A stretch of DNA of 64,000 nt from Capitulum mitella (Eukaryota > Arthropoda > Thecostraca > Pollicipedomorpha > Pollicipedidae). Position 1 is the stretch's first letter. The number at the start of each line of letters is the position of its first letter. The stretch covers positions 12,848,437 through 12,912,436 of the forward strand of contig CP099840.1 of NCBI GenBank assembly GCA_030062745.1. Direction: 5' to 3'. Under the pieces are notes generated by a model that saw nothing but the letters and a program-made list of their open reading frames with translations, was not told the origin of the DNA and did no database searches. Below are positions 21,206 through 35,300 of the stretch, piece by piece. Made by a program: the position numbers and the translations under genes.

Positions 21206-24200
21206 CTGTCGGTGGAACAGTCAGAGCATCATGACAAAGCTCACGAAAGACAATGTGGTTAAACTGCGCCCCCGGTTCACCAAAATACAACGGCTGTCTT
21301 TTACGTCATGTCATGTCATCATGTCACCATAGGGACCGAGCAGTCACTATCGACTTTTGGTCACGTTATATGTAAAGACCAACAGTAGGCTCTTCCATAA
21401 ATTACGTAATTGCGTGATGGCGAGCGAAGACAAACGGGTGTAAATGTTTTGATGTGCACGTAAAACATATCATGTTAAACGCACAGTCAGACGTGGCGCT
21501 AAAGGGACTTTTCGTTAACACCAGCGGCACTAAGATGTGCGCCATCCAGGAGCGTGGGAGCATCCAGAAAAAGCGTGAATTGATTTGTGCTTTTTTCTTT
21601 TCGGAAATATCTACTTCAGATGATAATGTGATTACTGAAAACATAATTCTGTTTTGTTTCACATAGATTATGGGTTGCTGAAAGTGCAGGAAGCACCGCC
21701 ACCATTCTCATTTGTTTTTGTTTAGTTTTTTTTGTTACGACGGCGTTGAGTGGAAACTATGACCCAACATATTCTCTAAACTCCTTGTCCTATTTTACAT
21801 GGCATGACATGCATGTCATGGGCTACACATTATTATACTTAAGGCCTGGTAATAGCGTTTTTACAAAAATAACATTTCAATACACAAAATCATAAGAGTT
21901 TGAATATGAATAATTTGTTTTTAATCGATGAGAAAACTGGTCGTTGTCCCCGCAAAACTTACATTAGTTTTATACTTTAGTATCTCCGATCCAGTAAAAA
22001 CCGAGTGCACTTGTTTTCCCGTAGATCCAATAGAAATATGCGCACTGCATGTAAGGAGAAAGAACTTGACCTGTATCTAAGACGTGCCATAAAACCAGTT
22101 AGGGCATTTATGGCATTACGAAGTCATAAACAAGTTATTGACAGTCCCATCAAGTATGACACGTCATTCGAGTCAATGAACTCCTTATAGCTGATGCATA
22201 GTTTGAAATATATGTGTAATTATCGTTCCAAAAAGTCGGCTGGTCTCGTTTGGGAACGGTCCTTTAAACTCGTAGAGCAGTTCAGTCATTTGCACTAGTT
22301 GCGGCATGCGTGGCACCAAACAGACGTCGTGAGCAAATTGTCAATGGTTCTGTGGGCCGTCATAGTCCATCAAGAGACGTATGACTGCTCACGGAGGTAT
22401 ATTTTCCCTACGCCTATTGTCTGTTTCATCTACGTTTATTTCATCTGCAGCCAAATGAAATAAACGTAACATCTGAGCCTGACTGAGCCTTTGAGACCAC
22501 CTGACAAAAGATTGCCTCCACGGGATCGGATGGCAGCTTCAGAATGATTTCGTGACATGAATGAAGAAACATTGCATTAGGCCCGCAGGACAAAGGAATC
22601 ATTTAGATAAAAAAACACGCAATTTTCGGTTTCCTCTTCAGTTTCCTCAGTTCCTCTCAGTTTCCTCTACCTCAGGAATTATCCCTCGTAGTATGTCATA
22701 AGCCTTTTCGAGACAATTAAAATTCCTGTGTAAGCGAATGATCTTATCTTTTCAATATTCCCACAAGCCAACGATAGGAAAAGGCATTAACATCAACTGT
22801 GTGGGTAAATTTAGAGCTTTCCGCAATACCTTATCAATATCGGTGAAGAAAAAAGTTCACACCCAGGACGTTTATTATGAATTTTGATCCACATCCCGAA
22901 AGAGTTCAGTCGTCTTCATTTGCTGTGAATATGACCTTAGCATTGATGGCTTTCTCCAAAGTTTTACGCACACATTCGGGAAACGCCGCGTAAAGGATCG
23001 GCCTAGTTTCAATTCTGAAATATGCCGTAACTTTATAGCCTGTTCGTTGCAATTTTTTTCGGAAGAGAAATGGTTCTGGTAGAAAGAATGCAATGTATTG
23101 AGCGCAAACGGTAATTTTCCCAGAAGTCAGACAGACAGCTTGATTCGGACAGGTCCCCTTTTCCTTCCAAATTGAGTACCTTTTCTTTGGCCTTTTTGAC
23201 AATCTAACTCCTTGAAATACAGCGTCTATTATGAGGCACCTAGTTCTTTTTAAAGCATGGTTTTGTATGGCCCTGGCCCTGTTGGTTGTAAAGTATAGCC
23301 TGTGGTAAAAGCGCGGAACTCAAAGAAGCATATGGGCAAGGTTAGATATTATTGCGTATCGTGCAAAGACTTGCATAATGCCACGTGTTTCACCGACCTG
23401 GGAGTTTAGCTCCACTGACAGCAGTGGTACTAATGTGCAGCACAGATCGCCTTTCTGTGTTTTTCCAAGGGAGTTTGGGACACGTGATCCATAAACATGG
23501 TCGGGCATCGGAGAGATAGAGCGAGAACCCAAATGAGAAGCCGACCTTCAACAGGCTTTTACCGTCCATGAACTGCAAAAACATGATCGGCAGCGAAAGA
23601 CGCAGCGTGGAACGACAGCCCCCTATGTTTCACTAATGCTGGGAGGCAAAATGGTACGCTAGTGATATTATTTTTCTACCGCTGTTGTGGGATAGGACTT
23701 AAACCGATCCGTTACGCAGCATCCACGGGGGTCCGGGATGAACGTTGCACAGCCGTAAGGGCTGGAGAAGGGGTCTGAAAATGACCAAACATGTTGTGTG
23801 GGTTATGCACGACCCTGATACATTCAACAGCCGTTGTTTGCTGAAATATGTCGCAGCCATACGCGGTGTTTCTCCGGGGAACTAAGCCTTTTAAGACCGA
23901 TCTTGTTAAATGTATCGGCGTGGGCAGAATGATTATTACTGAATATTGTCAAAAAGTGAGTAATTTTTGTGATGTGATTGAAGCCTAATGTGCCTGAACC
24001 ATAGCTGTGCCACTGCAAATAACAAAAAGAGCAAAGAGGAAAGGAAAGCATGTGTGGAGGCATGCAGACTAATGAAACTAAGCATTTCAAAGAACTCCGC
24101 TCTCCCTGAACGTAGACAACGATTTTTGAAATCACCCTAGATTTCACTTGGAAAGCAACTTAAACAAAGAACGCTGAAATATCTGCTGACATTTGAACGC

Positions 24201-27200
24201 ATGGGACCCAGGCACGTTATCTGCTTTTAGACCACAAATTATATCACACAACCACTGGGTAATGATTTCAATAAACTGATGCCATAGTTGAGAGCAAAAT
24301 GTTATCTATTTTTCCAACGTTCAGTTCATAAGTCAATCTCATGTGACCCAAAATGGGCCCACAAATCTCGCAGCACTTTCAGACTAATTAGAGTACCTGC
24401 CATATCATGTCGGGAGATCCCCCTTTTCACGTATTGCAGATTTTATCACGTATTACAGATCACAATCAGTGACTTTCGTGAATCACTTCACAACCGGAAA
24501 CGGAAACGACGTCACGACTGTTAAAGCGCTTTCCGTGTAATCAGAATGCCTGCAATAACATTTTGAAGGATTCTCTTCGTCATAACGACCAGAAATTAAG
24601 GCATCATATCGAGCCTCATTTGCCATTTAACGATTGCGAAAATGGTCACAAAGATGTACGCTAAATACAAGAAAACGAAGGAAGAATTTTAATCGATCAT
24701 GTAGATACGATTACGCAACGACATCACGGCCGTGAGTACGTCGGGAGCAACTGAGACAGCAGTGCCAAGAAAACAAGATTATTCACTGCATCCACTGAGT
24801 CCATTATCACAAGCTGCGGGACTGCCTGCGGAAACGTGGTTACGCTGCTGAAAAAAGGCACTAAGCCTGCTGCATCTTACCTTGCCGAACAGTCTTTCGG
24901 ACAAACCGTTCTTGTGCAGCACTGTTGGGCTACTGGACGACATTCCGTTGCACCTTTGTTCTCGTATCAGCTGCACAATGACATGTCGGACAGCAGCTGA
25001 CCTCCACGTCAACCGTTCACAGCGTCAGAGACCCGCCGAATAAAGCTTTGGTTTTACATTACGTGCGAAGCCAATCGCGGTGCATGTATACATGGATCAG
25101 ACTGGCGGAGCGAATCAACGGTTACTGCATCATTGCGGTTTGAGGTTGGAACGGATATCGCTGAGAAGTTCGTTGAATGGTATATGCGTGCACTGTCCGC
25201 ATTTAGTACGCACGTTATCACTGTGGCGACGCAACAGAGTTGTTAGGATTTTCGTTAGTGTAGAGAGCAGTGGTACAGCCCGAGCCCAAACGCACCGAAC
25301 GCCCGTTCTGCACCGATGGAATACCTGGTAATCAGCTTGTCAGGTACGACCCGTTTGTGCGAGAACAGAACTAGCTACATCTCGTTTGATCCAGTGACAT
25401 CGACAAAGTCGTAATCACCATCTGAGGAGCGAGAACAGTAAAACATTCGTTGCAGTGTATAGAATATCGTTATATTATACATTGCATTACGTTATATTAT
25501 TTTCCAATTTATCTATTTCGCTCACTATATTCTAAATGCCTTATAGTATTATAGAAGCAATCGTAAATGCCGGAGTCCTCTAGCTGTGGTGGAAGACATA
25601 ATTTTGCAAAAGTATAGCGGGCATAGAATGAATCACAAGCTTGCTGTCTATAGGACTGGGAACTACGGCGCGACGTAAGCCGCTGCAGTGGACTGGTTGT
25701 GGTCTCTGATACTGCTCGATAACGATCGACAAACGCAGGAGGCTGGGACTGATTCGGTCCCGTCCCAGGTTAAATATCAAACAGCCGCATGATTCTTTTG
25801 CGAATGAGACCACGATACGAAAGACATGAAAAAACTGAGATCTATTTCAATAAGTGACTGGGTTTTGAGCAAGCTATCGGAATACTGAAGGTCCTCTGGG
25901 AGGTGGTGGCGGATCCATTGAGGTGCTGGAACGTTCCCATCCCTCTTGAACACAGTAATTTAACATCAACTCTAAAGTGTCGACTAGGAAAGCTGATTAA
26001 GTGGAACTTAAGCTGCTGGTTGTCGTTGAAGTACTTAATTTAAATCGCAAAACGCAACTGAATTTAAAGTCGTGGGTTTTATTAAATGCGCGTCGGTTAG
26101 CATTATCGTCATTGCAAAAGGACCAAACTCACAGCATCACCGCTGCATCCTTTCATGTGGACAGCAAGAATAAGAAGAGATTCTAAAAACAGGAAGTTTG
26201 CACCATTGGACATTTTTGTAGTTAGAGACCGTGTAATCAAAAGTTCTTCCTCAACGGTCATAACGGCGTCATAAGACTAATTTTGTTCCCAGAGCTCATT
26301 ATGACCTTAAATTTTACAGGCATGCTACGAAGTTATATTAATGGGGATCTTCTTTGTGTCTTTTAGTTTCAATCTGTTTCTTGCAGAACCCCCGATTCTT
26401 CAAAATCACCGACTCGTCTTTGCTCCAATTAACGCCGTATATACCCTCCAATACTCCATTCAACGCGGCAAAGTATAACTTTAAAACGCGCAACAACGAC
26501 CAAATGTGCTTACAGTAGTCTCACCAAGGACACGTCAAAGACAAACAAAGCAAAAGCATAAAGCATAACACGATTCTTGTCGGTTCGCCTTTTAGTCATC
26601 CTACAAATGGAAATAATACAAGGCAAATGAAGTGATTTCTGGCAAATCATGCCCTGCGGAACAGCTGAAGTAGAAATGTAATGATTCATGAGAAGTAGAG
26701 GAAGGCCAACATTTCGTGAGAGTATCGTATGGCTTTGTAATGTTTCTTACCTTAGTGCAGAATTCAAAGCCTGAGATGTTGATTTATCACCGTTCAGCGG
26801 AAGCAGCAAAGGATCCTTTATTGTGGAATGCAAAACGCCAGTTTTTATAGATAGCATGTACTCAGATAGTGCGGTGGCTCAGGTAAAAGGAAGGTGGACG
26901 TACTCAGGTAAAGGTGTTGTCGACTTTGTGCTGAGCAAAGTTCCGGAACGGTGGACTCAGAACCGGAAAGCTGAAAGGGTAGCTAAAGAGCTCAGTTTTG
27001 ATTGTGAGGCCTAGAATGAGTTCAAATTTTTTGGAGGGAAATGGAACTTAGTTCCGCTCGTACATGTTAGTGTTAGTGGCTTACAAGTTGCAACCCTGTT
27101 TTTCATGGATGGTTATCTTTCTGTTTGCTAGTCTGAAGTCCTCGCCAGTCTGAAGATACACTCGTACATACATACATACGTACATACGTACGTACATGCA

Positions 27201-27739
27201 TACATACATATATACATTTTCCACTCCCAGCTGAAAACAACTATTTATGCTAAGTGATTCAAAGAAGCTTGCATTTCGGATTTGGAGAAATTTAATGGCG
27301 TGTCTGCACAGTGTCCAAACAAAGGTACATGGCGCTGACGGTGCTGATAAATTGCATCAATGCTCAGCCAGTTCGTGCGACTGGGCGACTCGACTAATGG
27401 GTGTAATGAGCTGACATCAAGACCGCATCAGCTGCAATAGGAACAGTATTAATGCATGTTCGAAGATGGGCCTTATTTCGTTTGTGATGTTCAAAAGCCG
27501 CCTGCATTCTGTTTCTTCACATAAAACATGCACCAGGTAGCCATGCGCAACAGTGCAGGTGAGGCTGCGTTTTCTCCGCACTGGCACGAAGAGTTCGAGT
27601 CGCTTCGTCGGTGGATACTTATTGCTTTGCCATCGGGACAGCTGGCCAATGGTTACACAGGATAATGCTGATTACCACGCGGTCGTGTCGCGTCTTCGAC
27701 GGCACGTTAAACTTTCGCAACAAAACCGGTCGCTACCGG

Positions 27740-28870
27740 AAATTACACGTTCGGATCCGGTGATTCTGGAGCGGATTCTGGGTCCTGAGAGCTATTTTAG
27801 AAATACCTGAGCAGTCGGATCCTGGATCCTAAAAGGTCCTTTGAAAAATGCGATCCCTGGGCACTTCATCCTGAAGTATCCTTCGATGAGACTAACACAC
27901 CAATCCTAGGCTATTAATTAACTAATTAACTGAACAATTAAAAAGGATCGTTGGATCTCGGATTCTAAATCATTTTCTACCAAGACTAACCCCTGCGTCC
28001 ACGATTCTTAACAATCTTTTGAGAAAACCTACCTTTGGGTGACGGATCCTGAAAAACCCTTTGATAAAATTGATCCCTGTATCGCGGATCCTGACATTGC
28101 ACATTGCATTTCCTATATGTACTTTCCCAGCTGTACCATCCAACCTGACCTTGGGATTTTGAAAGCAAGGACTGGATACTGGGGCTGAGAGATCTGTTGG
28201 CAAGATAATTTTACCGTGATCTGGAATGATTCTTCAGAACTGGCATCATGCTTCTGAACCCCGGTATTCCTTTATAGAATTAAACCCATATTCCGGATCC
28301 CGGAAATCATTTCACGAAACTGCCGCCAGGATCCTGCATTCCTAAAAATTCATGATTTAAACTGGCGTACAGGTCCTTGATCCTAGATGATATCTGTATC
28401 TGAAAAATTCGCATTAGAGTTCTGGATCATGGAATTCATCACACGCAGCTGTCACCAAGATCCTGCATTCTGAAAAATTTATGATCGAACTGGCATACAG
28501 ATCCTTGATCCTAGACAATATCTCAGAAATGAGCATTGGAGTTCTGGACCACGAATATCTTTAGACAAAACCGACTCCGAGATCCTAGATCTCGAAGGAC
28601 CACTCTGGAAAACAAATCCTGCATCCTGCGACATATTTGGGCAAAACTATAGCCCGGATTTTAAATCCTGAAAGATTTTTTGACACAAAGCACCCATGAA
28701 TTTGAGACCCCGCGGGACCTTTCGCCAAAATCCACTCCTGGATCCTAGATACTGGAGGATCTTTCAACAAAATCAGCATTCTGGGTCCTGGGGGTCTAGA
28801 CATTGGATCCAGGGTTGGATTCCGGGATGCTTTTTGGGATCCAGGGGCATATATGGAATACAGTGTGTGA
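27740..28870. repeat. Degenerate tandem repeat field rich in GGATCCTGA-like motifs
   Basis: Motifs such as GGATCCTGAAAAA, CTGGATCCTAGA and AAAACTGACCCC recur every few tens of bases through more than 1 kb, with much divergence. It looks like an old minisatellite or satellite of about 50-60 base units. No intact coding frame runs through it. Confidence 0.6.
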
Positions 28871-28944
28871 AACAAGTCTTCGTCTCCACGGGTTCTGGTC
28901 CTAAATATCCCCGCACAGAACCATTGGGATTAAATTGGTGCCAG

Positions 28945-29180
28945 GCTTACCGTTACAGGCAACCGTTACAGGCAACCGTTTACCTTACAGGCAACCGTTA
29001 GTCATACCACCATTAGTCAAGCCGTCACCAGTCAGGTCATCACCATTCAGACCATCATCAGTCAGGCCGTCACCAGTCAGACCGTCACCAGTCAGAACAT
29101 CACCAATTAGACGGTCTCCAGTCAGGCCGTCACCAGTCTGACCGTCACCAGTTAGACCATCACCAGTTAGACTGTCACCT
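28945..29180. repeat. Minisatellites (GTTACAGGCAACC and 15-base CACCAGTCAGACCGT types)
   Basis: A short array of GTTACAGGCAACC units (28948-29000) leads into a 15-base array on the pattern CCGTCACCAGTCAGA up to about 29178. Because 15 is a multiple of three, one frame reads a repeated RPSPV pentapeptide. No start, splice context or neighbour suggests it is translated. Confidence 0.7.
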
Positions 29181-29289
29181 CAGTTTTGGCAGTTCGAGCG
29201 CTTTTCAAGCAGCACAGGAGACGCCAGCATGTTTGGAAACCTGTTTTTTAGCCGTAATTTTCATTTCATCCTGGTATACCATGTCTCCA

Positions 29290-29720
29290 TGGTCGGCTGG
29301 TCCTGCGGCTCTGGCTGAGGAGAATCTCCGGTCCAGCTACGGCTGACGACCAGTCTGCGGCTGAGGGAAAACCTGCGGCTGAAGACCAGTCTGCAGCCGA
29401 AGGCCAGTCTGCGGCTAGTGCCTGGCCAGTGGCCTCGACAAAGGCTTCGTCTGGACGGCGAAAACAGTCGTGGATGCCCCGCTCGGCCCCGTCCAAGGTC
29501 GTCCGTCAAATGTAAACGGCTCCGGCGGCAGCAGGCCCTGTTTGCGTCCGCAGCGTGGCGACGGAGCCTCTCCAGTCGCCAGTGGGCAGGCCGAGGGCTC
29601 GTCTGGAGGCGGTGCCACCGAGCGGTGACCTGGCTGCCAGCTCAGTGTGGCGGGAAACGCGACGCTCCGACAGCTTGTCGCGCCGCCGCGTGTGAGGGGC
29701 GGAAGACGTCATTGACCTGT
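29290..29720. other. GC-rich island with repeated DQSAAE-coding units, coding status unclear
   Basis: 18-base-like units on the pattern GACCAGTCTGCGGCTGA repeat at about 29345-29420 and read DQSAAEGKPAAE in one plus frame, ending at a stop near 29516. Several frames on both strands stay open across the island. It may be one or more exons of an unidentified gene or simply GC-rich repeat. Confidence 0.3.
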
Positions 29721-30969
29721 GAGGGTTTCAAGGCAGGCGCGGGGAGGGCGTTTTACGAAATTGGCCTCGGACTCTTGGTCTCACAGACTCGAAGATGTCA
29801 GTCCAATCGGGCATGTTTCAACGCCTTTTCCTGAGGAGGCACAGGTAGGTGAACTGAGGGCATGACTGGGGAATTTCCGACGTATTACTTTTGGATCGGG
29901 AGCGGAACGGCACTTTAGACCATTTTATTCCACTCATTGCCATCAGCCCAATATTGAAATATTTGAAATTGGGGTATCTAGACCCCAAAGGTCTCCACGG
30001 GTTAGACTGTCCCTGATCAGACCTCTCCGTGTCAAAATCACGGCGGATATTCGTTTTTTGTTTGTTTCTAAAGGAAACGATGATCTAGGTCGTCTTGTGG
30101 CTTCTGCCAGGGTAGCACAATCGAAATCCTGCCTGTCTTGAAATCAGAAGGCGTTCTTGAGTAGCGTATAAATTTCATTAAGGTAAAAGTATTATCAAAG
30201 GAAAGAATAAAACGGCAAAATAAAATAAGTTTAATAATTTCCTTTATAGGAACGAAGAGAAGACAACTTAATATGGACGATTTAACACTCGCTCAGTTTA
30301 GTAACGATAAGTCCCACAAACATTTTCTCATTTACAACAAGAACATCAGACTTTTGCGACCTGGCAACTTATGAATGTTAGGAATCCAACGCACACTGAC
30401 TTAAACTGTCCTGTCGGATACCGGATACACCGGATGATGGAATTGTCCGGCGGGAGGACTAAGTAATATGGCATTAGGAATGTATGAAAAGAGTACAAAA
30501 GGTTTTGAAATTAAATCTAACGAAATATTACACGACGGTAACACAGACAAATACTAAAAAATATGCTGATTAGAAATTGCTATATTTTCCTACACTGTTT
30601 ACTCCGAAGGGAAAAATATACCCGAGAAATGAAGTGGGTGAATCGGATAAGAAGTAAAATAGTAAAGTCTAAGATATTAAAAGTACTAAACGGCATGAAC
30701 CACGTTGAAGCCCCCGTGAGTTCAGATTAGTTTCAACTACTTGGTACCATGATAGATGTCGTCCGACCCAACTGTCTACTATAGTGTTTCTGGATATGTT
30801 TTTATGGATATTTATGCAAATTATTTCATTTTCATCGGTTTGCTATCTTAAACAAATTTTATATCTGAGATTGGAAGGCCAGTTGCGTTGAAATTACGAC
30901 TAAAGTGCGCAGGGAGCATGAATATTTTCATTGGTTTGCCGGCATTGAAGGATATTATAAGATGATGTC

Positions 30970-30971
<2 letters not shown>

Positions 30972-31019
<48 letters not shown>
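30972..31019. repeat. (TA)n microsatellite
   Basis: An almost pure TA dinucleotide run. Apparent tyrosine/isoleucine-rich open frames crossing it are artefacts of the repeat. Confidence 0.9.
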
Positions 31020-31021
<2 letters not shown>

Positions 31022-31741
31022 TGATGTTATTTAGCCCATCATGCTGAAGAACACAGATAGCCTGAGACAAGCCGGACATCCGAAGATCGATCAATCCGTC
31101 CAGGCACATAGCCAAGATTTTCCTCGGGGGGAGGGGCAAATGTCAAATTTTGTCATATTCCACTGGCTTGCGACAAAATTTGTGGGAAAAGACAACAATT
31201 TTATGTAATTTATCTCATATTTAACGCGCAGGAAAGGATATGGTGTTTGCTTTTGCACATATATATGATCACTATTCTGTATTCGTGCGAAAGCGCCATA
31301 TATCTAGTGTAGACCGTTTGGCTCAGGGGGGTCATGGCCCCCATGCCCCCCCCGCTACGTCCCTGTATCCATTCGGATAATATGTCTGTACAGCTCGAAT
31401 ACAGACAAATTGGCGATACCACCACCAGCACTAACCACAGCGTCACTTAGCTCTTTGGTACAGCTGTAGCGTAGTCACCAGCCAGTTTTCATTAATGTTT
31501 CTGTGACAGGTGTTCAGCGCCTGGTTTGGACAACGGCGGATGCTCAGATCCAGTCTGCTGGTCTTCCCGGAACATTGCAACTAGATTGCGAAACTGCTGG
31601 AATTAGAGCTTTGTAAAATGATGCCATTCCTTACTTTGGTTTTCAAACAAAATGCATTTGTGCCGCCGTCTTCGATTCCTATTTTATTTCGGCTTCTCCG
31701 ACTTCATTTTGGTTGCGATCTTTCGCAGGACGGTGAGCGGA

Positions 31742-31840
31742 ATGCACGCCTACAACATTGAGTACGTGCCCTACAGCAAGGATCGGCTTGATGAGATTAT
31801 CGACCTCATGCTGGACACGTTCTTCACGCGTGAGCCTCTG
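31742..31840 (+). CDS. AANAT-like exon 1 (coding part)
   Basis: It encodes residues 1-33, MHAYNIEYVPYSKDRLDEI to FFTREPL. An acceptor-like TTTCGCAG lies just upstream at about 31730, so a 5' untranslated exon may precede. The donor is CTG|GTAAGT, phase 0. Confidence 0.78.
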
Positions 31841-32281
31841 GTAAGTACCGTGCCAGTCCATCTGGCCACGGATACAGGGTTTTTATGTCGCGTACTTCCT
31901 TGAGCAATTCAGCTGTTCACGCAAATCAAGTATTTTCTCGACGTTGAAAAATGATTTTCCTTTGCGATTTCAGATGTCATGGCCTGATGCGACCTTTCGG
32001 TGACTTGCAACGCAAAACCGGTGGTTGCTATCGTTTTAATCGTCGGTATAATGTTCGAGATGTCGAGGCGTCAAAAATGACCATGTCAGTCCACTGATCC
32101 CACACGTCTTTGAATATCTACAGCCATGCTGGATAAATGCCATGAAACCTGAGGCATCGCTGAAACAGCAGCGTATTATTACACATTTATTTAGTCCTTG
32201 CACGAAGAACGATGTCGACATATATTACACACATGATACATGGGCACCCATGATACATACACGATACATGGGCTTACACTA

Positions 32282-32333
<52 letters not shown>

Positions 32334-35300
32334 ACATTGGCTTTCGGATTAGTACGGAAAATAACCACTTTCAAATTCATGGAAATATCTGGATCTCAGA
32401 TTTACATACTACTTAAGAAGAATTTATTTATCATACAGTTATGCAATAACAATAATATAATATACAGCTACATAATTAAGAATTACATACTACTCGGGTA
32501 ACGAAGATACATATGATGTTGCTCCAAGCCGTTCCAAAGCCAAAGGAAGAGGAATGAGGAGGGGGACATGCTTCTTTTTCTCGGAGGGCGGGGTTAATTT
32601 ACGGAAGGTGTGTTTCAGGTGACTCGTGCACCGAATAAGCACCAGAGAGTTGTATGTTTACCGACATTTAACGTCTCAGTTCTCAAGGTTTCCGCAAGCA
32701 AAGCCATTGGTTTGTCGTCTGCGGCGAGGGGGTTCGGGACCCGCAGCTGTCTGCGGTTTTCCCCGGTAGTTCCGGGCTTCTCTGCGGTGTTAGTGGTGTG
32801 ATGCCTCTCGTTCAGCAATGTTAGCAAGTCAGTACCGCTCCTCGGACGTTGTCGTTGACCTAATATCGCGCCTCTGGCTGCGTCATTAACCCAGTACGCG
32901 GCGTCGTGCTAGGCGGTGCCAACTGCCCGGTCCGGCAGCGGTGAGCCACGCTGGCCGCCCCCTGTTTCAGGCGATGAGCGTGTCGGGCGCGCCCGGCTCC
33001 ACCCGGGAGGAGGTGCACGACTGGCTGCGGCCCTGCATCAGCGGCTGGACGCACGACGTCATGCTGCTGGCCGTGGACGCCGACGAGGACCGGCTGGTGG
33101 GCGCCACGCTCAACAACGTCATCACGTCCGAGCACCGGGACACGTGGAGTTGGCCGCGGCACGCCGGCACCGAGTACGCCCGGCTCGTGTTCGGCTTCAC
33201 CGAGGAGCTCGGGGTGAGGCGCCGCGCGCAGACGCAGGACTCACCTGGCCCGCACAGAGGGAGCTCGATCCGGCCCAGCGACGGCAGGCGTTGGGAGGAT
33301 CTCGTGGCGAGGCGGGCGAGGTGTCTGGGTCCTCGCTGCCGAAAACCGAGTCGAAACTAGACCAGGAGGCTCTGTTTAACGCCTTCTCTTGTTGCAATGT
33401 GGCAGGTTCAGGCCGTGCAACTTATGTATTATAACTGTTTTCGGTTAATAAGCAGTTGCGGCCTCCGGCCCAGAAATCAGAGGCGCATCGCATAACGGGT
33501 TTTGCCATCCCACGTGATACCCTGGTATACGGGATGATAAAGATGATTCGACGGAATAACGACATAATGCAATGTGCGTGAAAAAGGGTGAAGAGGAGGG
33601 GAAAGCGGGTCCAACTGCACGCTTCCGCCTACTCGGAACCCGCATGCAGCGTTGTCATGGATACTATCCTCTTGACGATGCTACCGGAAAATGGGCTCCG
33701 CTTTTTTTAATTGTGCATTCATTGTAAATCCAGCTTTTCGTGAGAACAGGACTAACAGTTCCCAAAGAGCAGCACTAGAATAGCACAATAGTGGCATGGC
33801 TGTAGCTTTCTCTCCTTTGGTGGGTGCTTCAGCACCCCCAAAGTTGGTTTGTAGACTTGCAAATAGGCTTGACTTGAACAGACTTGCGAATTAAACATAC
33901 AGCACGTTGGCACGTTGGAAATCCACAGTGATTTCCCAAGACAATGCAAGGGCGGGCACCACCAATTCATTTTGCAAAGTTTCATGACTGGAAAGTAGTC
34001 AGATAAGAAGAAATCCAGCCATGTAATCGGATGGTATATCCGGTGCATCTCTTCAAGAAACCATAAAGAACACTGACTGTTGATACTGCAGCAATCTTTG
34101 AGACCAGGGATAAGTCTGATCATGTGAACTTTTAGTAGGATTTTAATTTGTATGAGCCCTCCGACAAAAGTGGGCTGGGCGATTTCAGACAAGGGAGGGA
34201 AGTCTCCAGTAAAGTGTGTGCGTGTTTAAGCCACTTCTCATCACAGATCAATTCGAAAACCTAGCTTGTGCGGTAGCACCATGTGGCACCAAGGTGAGTT
34301 TGCTCGTGCACACATGGCCCGTGGCGGAATCATTGCCCTCTTTCCATCAGACCAAACACTTCGGCGTAGCCTGTCACGTTTCATTCGAACCAGCCCATGC
34401 CATCTAAGTCGTTCTTGTAAGCCACCGGCCCCCGGGATTCGACGCTCGCGCTTTCTAGGCCAGCATAAACATTGACCTTCAGCGGAACGTCCATCACGGG
34501 ACACACTGAAGCCGGGGCAACTCTACAGCGGTCCGCCGACGGCACACATACTGCCGTCCCCAGGCCGCCAGTATCGGGAGCCATGGGCGACGAACAAGGG
34601 GGTGGGGGGGAGAAGTGGCAGCTGTTTCCTCATCCGCAAACCCGGGGGGAAGGACATGATCCGCCCCCCTCCAAAAAAGTCATAACGGAAGTCCCGAACT
34701 TGCGGAGGGGCCCTCAAAAACGGGATACAACAAAAACGTTAGCGTACGTATTACGTAGATGCCGACGTAAAAGCTGTGACCAGTCACCTGAAGTCCCCCG
34801 CCCCGAAACTCATGTAACATACCAGGCGGATCCATGGACCTGATCACTGACCAAGGGTCTTTGCATATTCGGGGCCCTTTGAAAGTCACGGGCCCCAATG
34901 CGACTTCACAGCAGTCAGAACTCACAGGGCCCCCCTGACGCCCAGTAGCCCCCGAATGCATTACGCCCATTGGCCTAGTCGGAAGCCTTGACTTTCATGA
35001 GGCATGGACGTACCGGGGACCCCTGGTCAAGACCAAAGACTTTTCAGATATGTCGAGGGCGTCCCAATAAGGGCCAAGAGCCCTTGGCATGTCTGGGGCC
35101 TTTTGAAATTCAGCGGCCCCAATGGGCCCCTAACAGCCACAGGACAGCCTGACTTCCAGTAAGTCCACAAACATACAAAGGACTCCTGGTCAGGTCTGGA
35201 GACCTCCAGATGTGTAGAGGGTGTTCTGGAGAGTGCCAGGGGCTATTGGTGACCTGCGGACCTTTCGAAAGTCAGGGGCCCAATGGGCCTTTGGCAGCCA

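Larger units (their letters stand above)
21206..31741. other. Large interval without a recognised gene
   Basis: No exon here can be assigned to a family. A minus-strand open frame at 22906-23202 is free of repeats but has no known motif. An AATAAA followed by a T-rich stretch at about 25041 could be a plus-strand poly(A) site. A tetranucleotide CATA-type run lies at 27165-27220. A degenerate GGATCC-rich repeat field lies at 27740-28870, a 15-base minisatellite at about 28990-29180, and a GC-rich island open in several frames at 29290-29720. An AT microsatellite lies near 30972-31019. Confidence 0.45.

Noticed and set aside
32860..33434. Other-frame open frames over AANAT-like exon 2
   Set aside because: They are GC-rich shadows. 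Only the frame with the GNAT motifs joins exons 1 and 3 in phase.
33752..34192. 146-residue minus-strand open frame
   Set aside because: It sits in a CpG-poor intronic block with no recognised motif and cysteine-rich, random-looking composition. It is more likely a repeat fragment than a nested gene.
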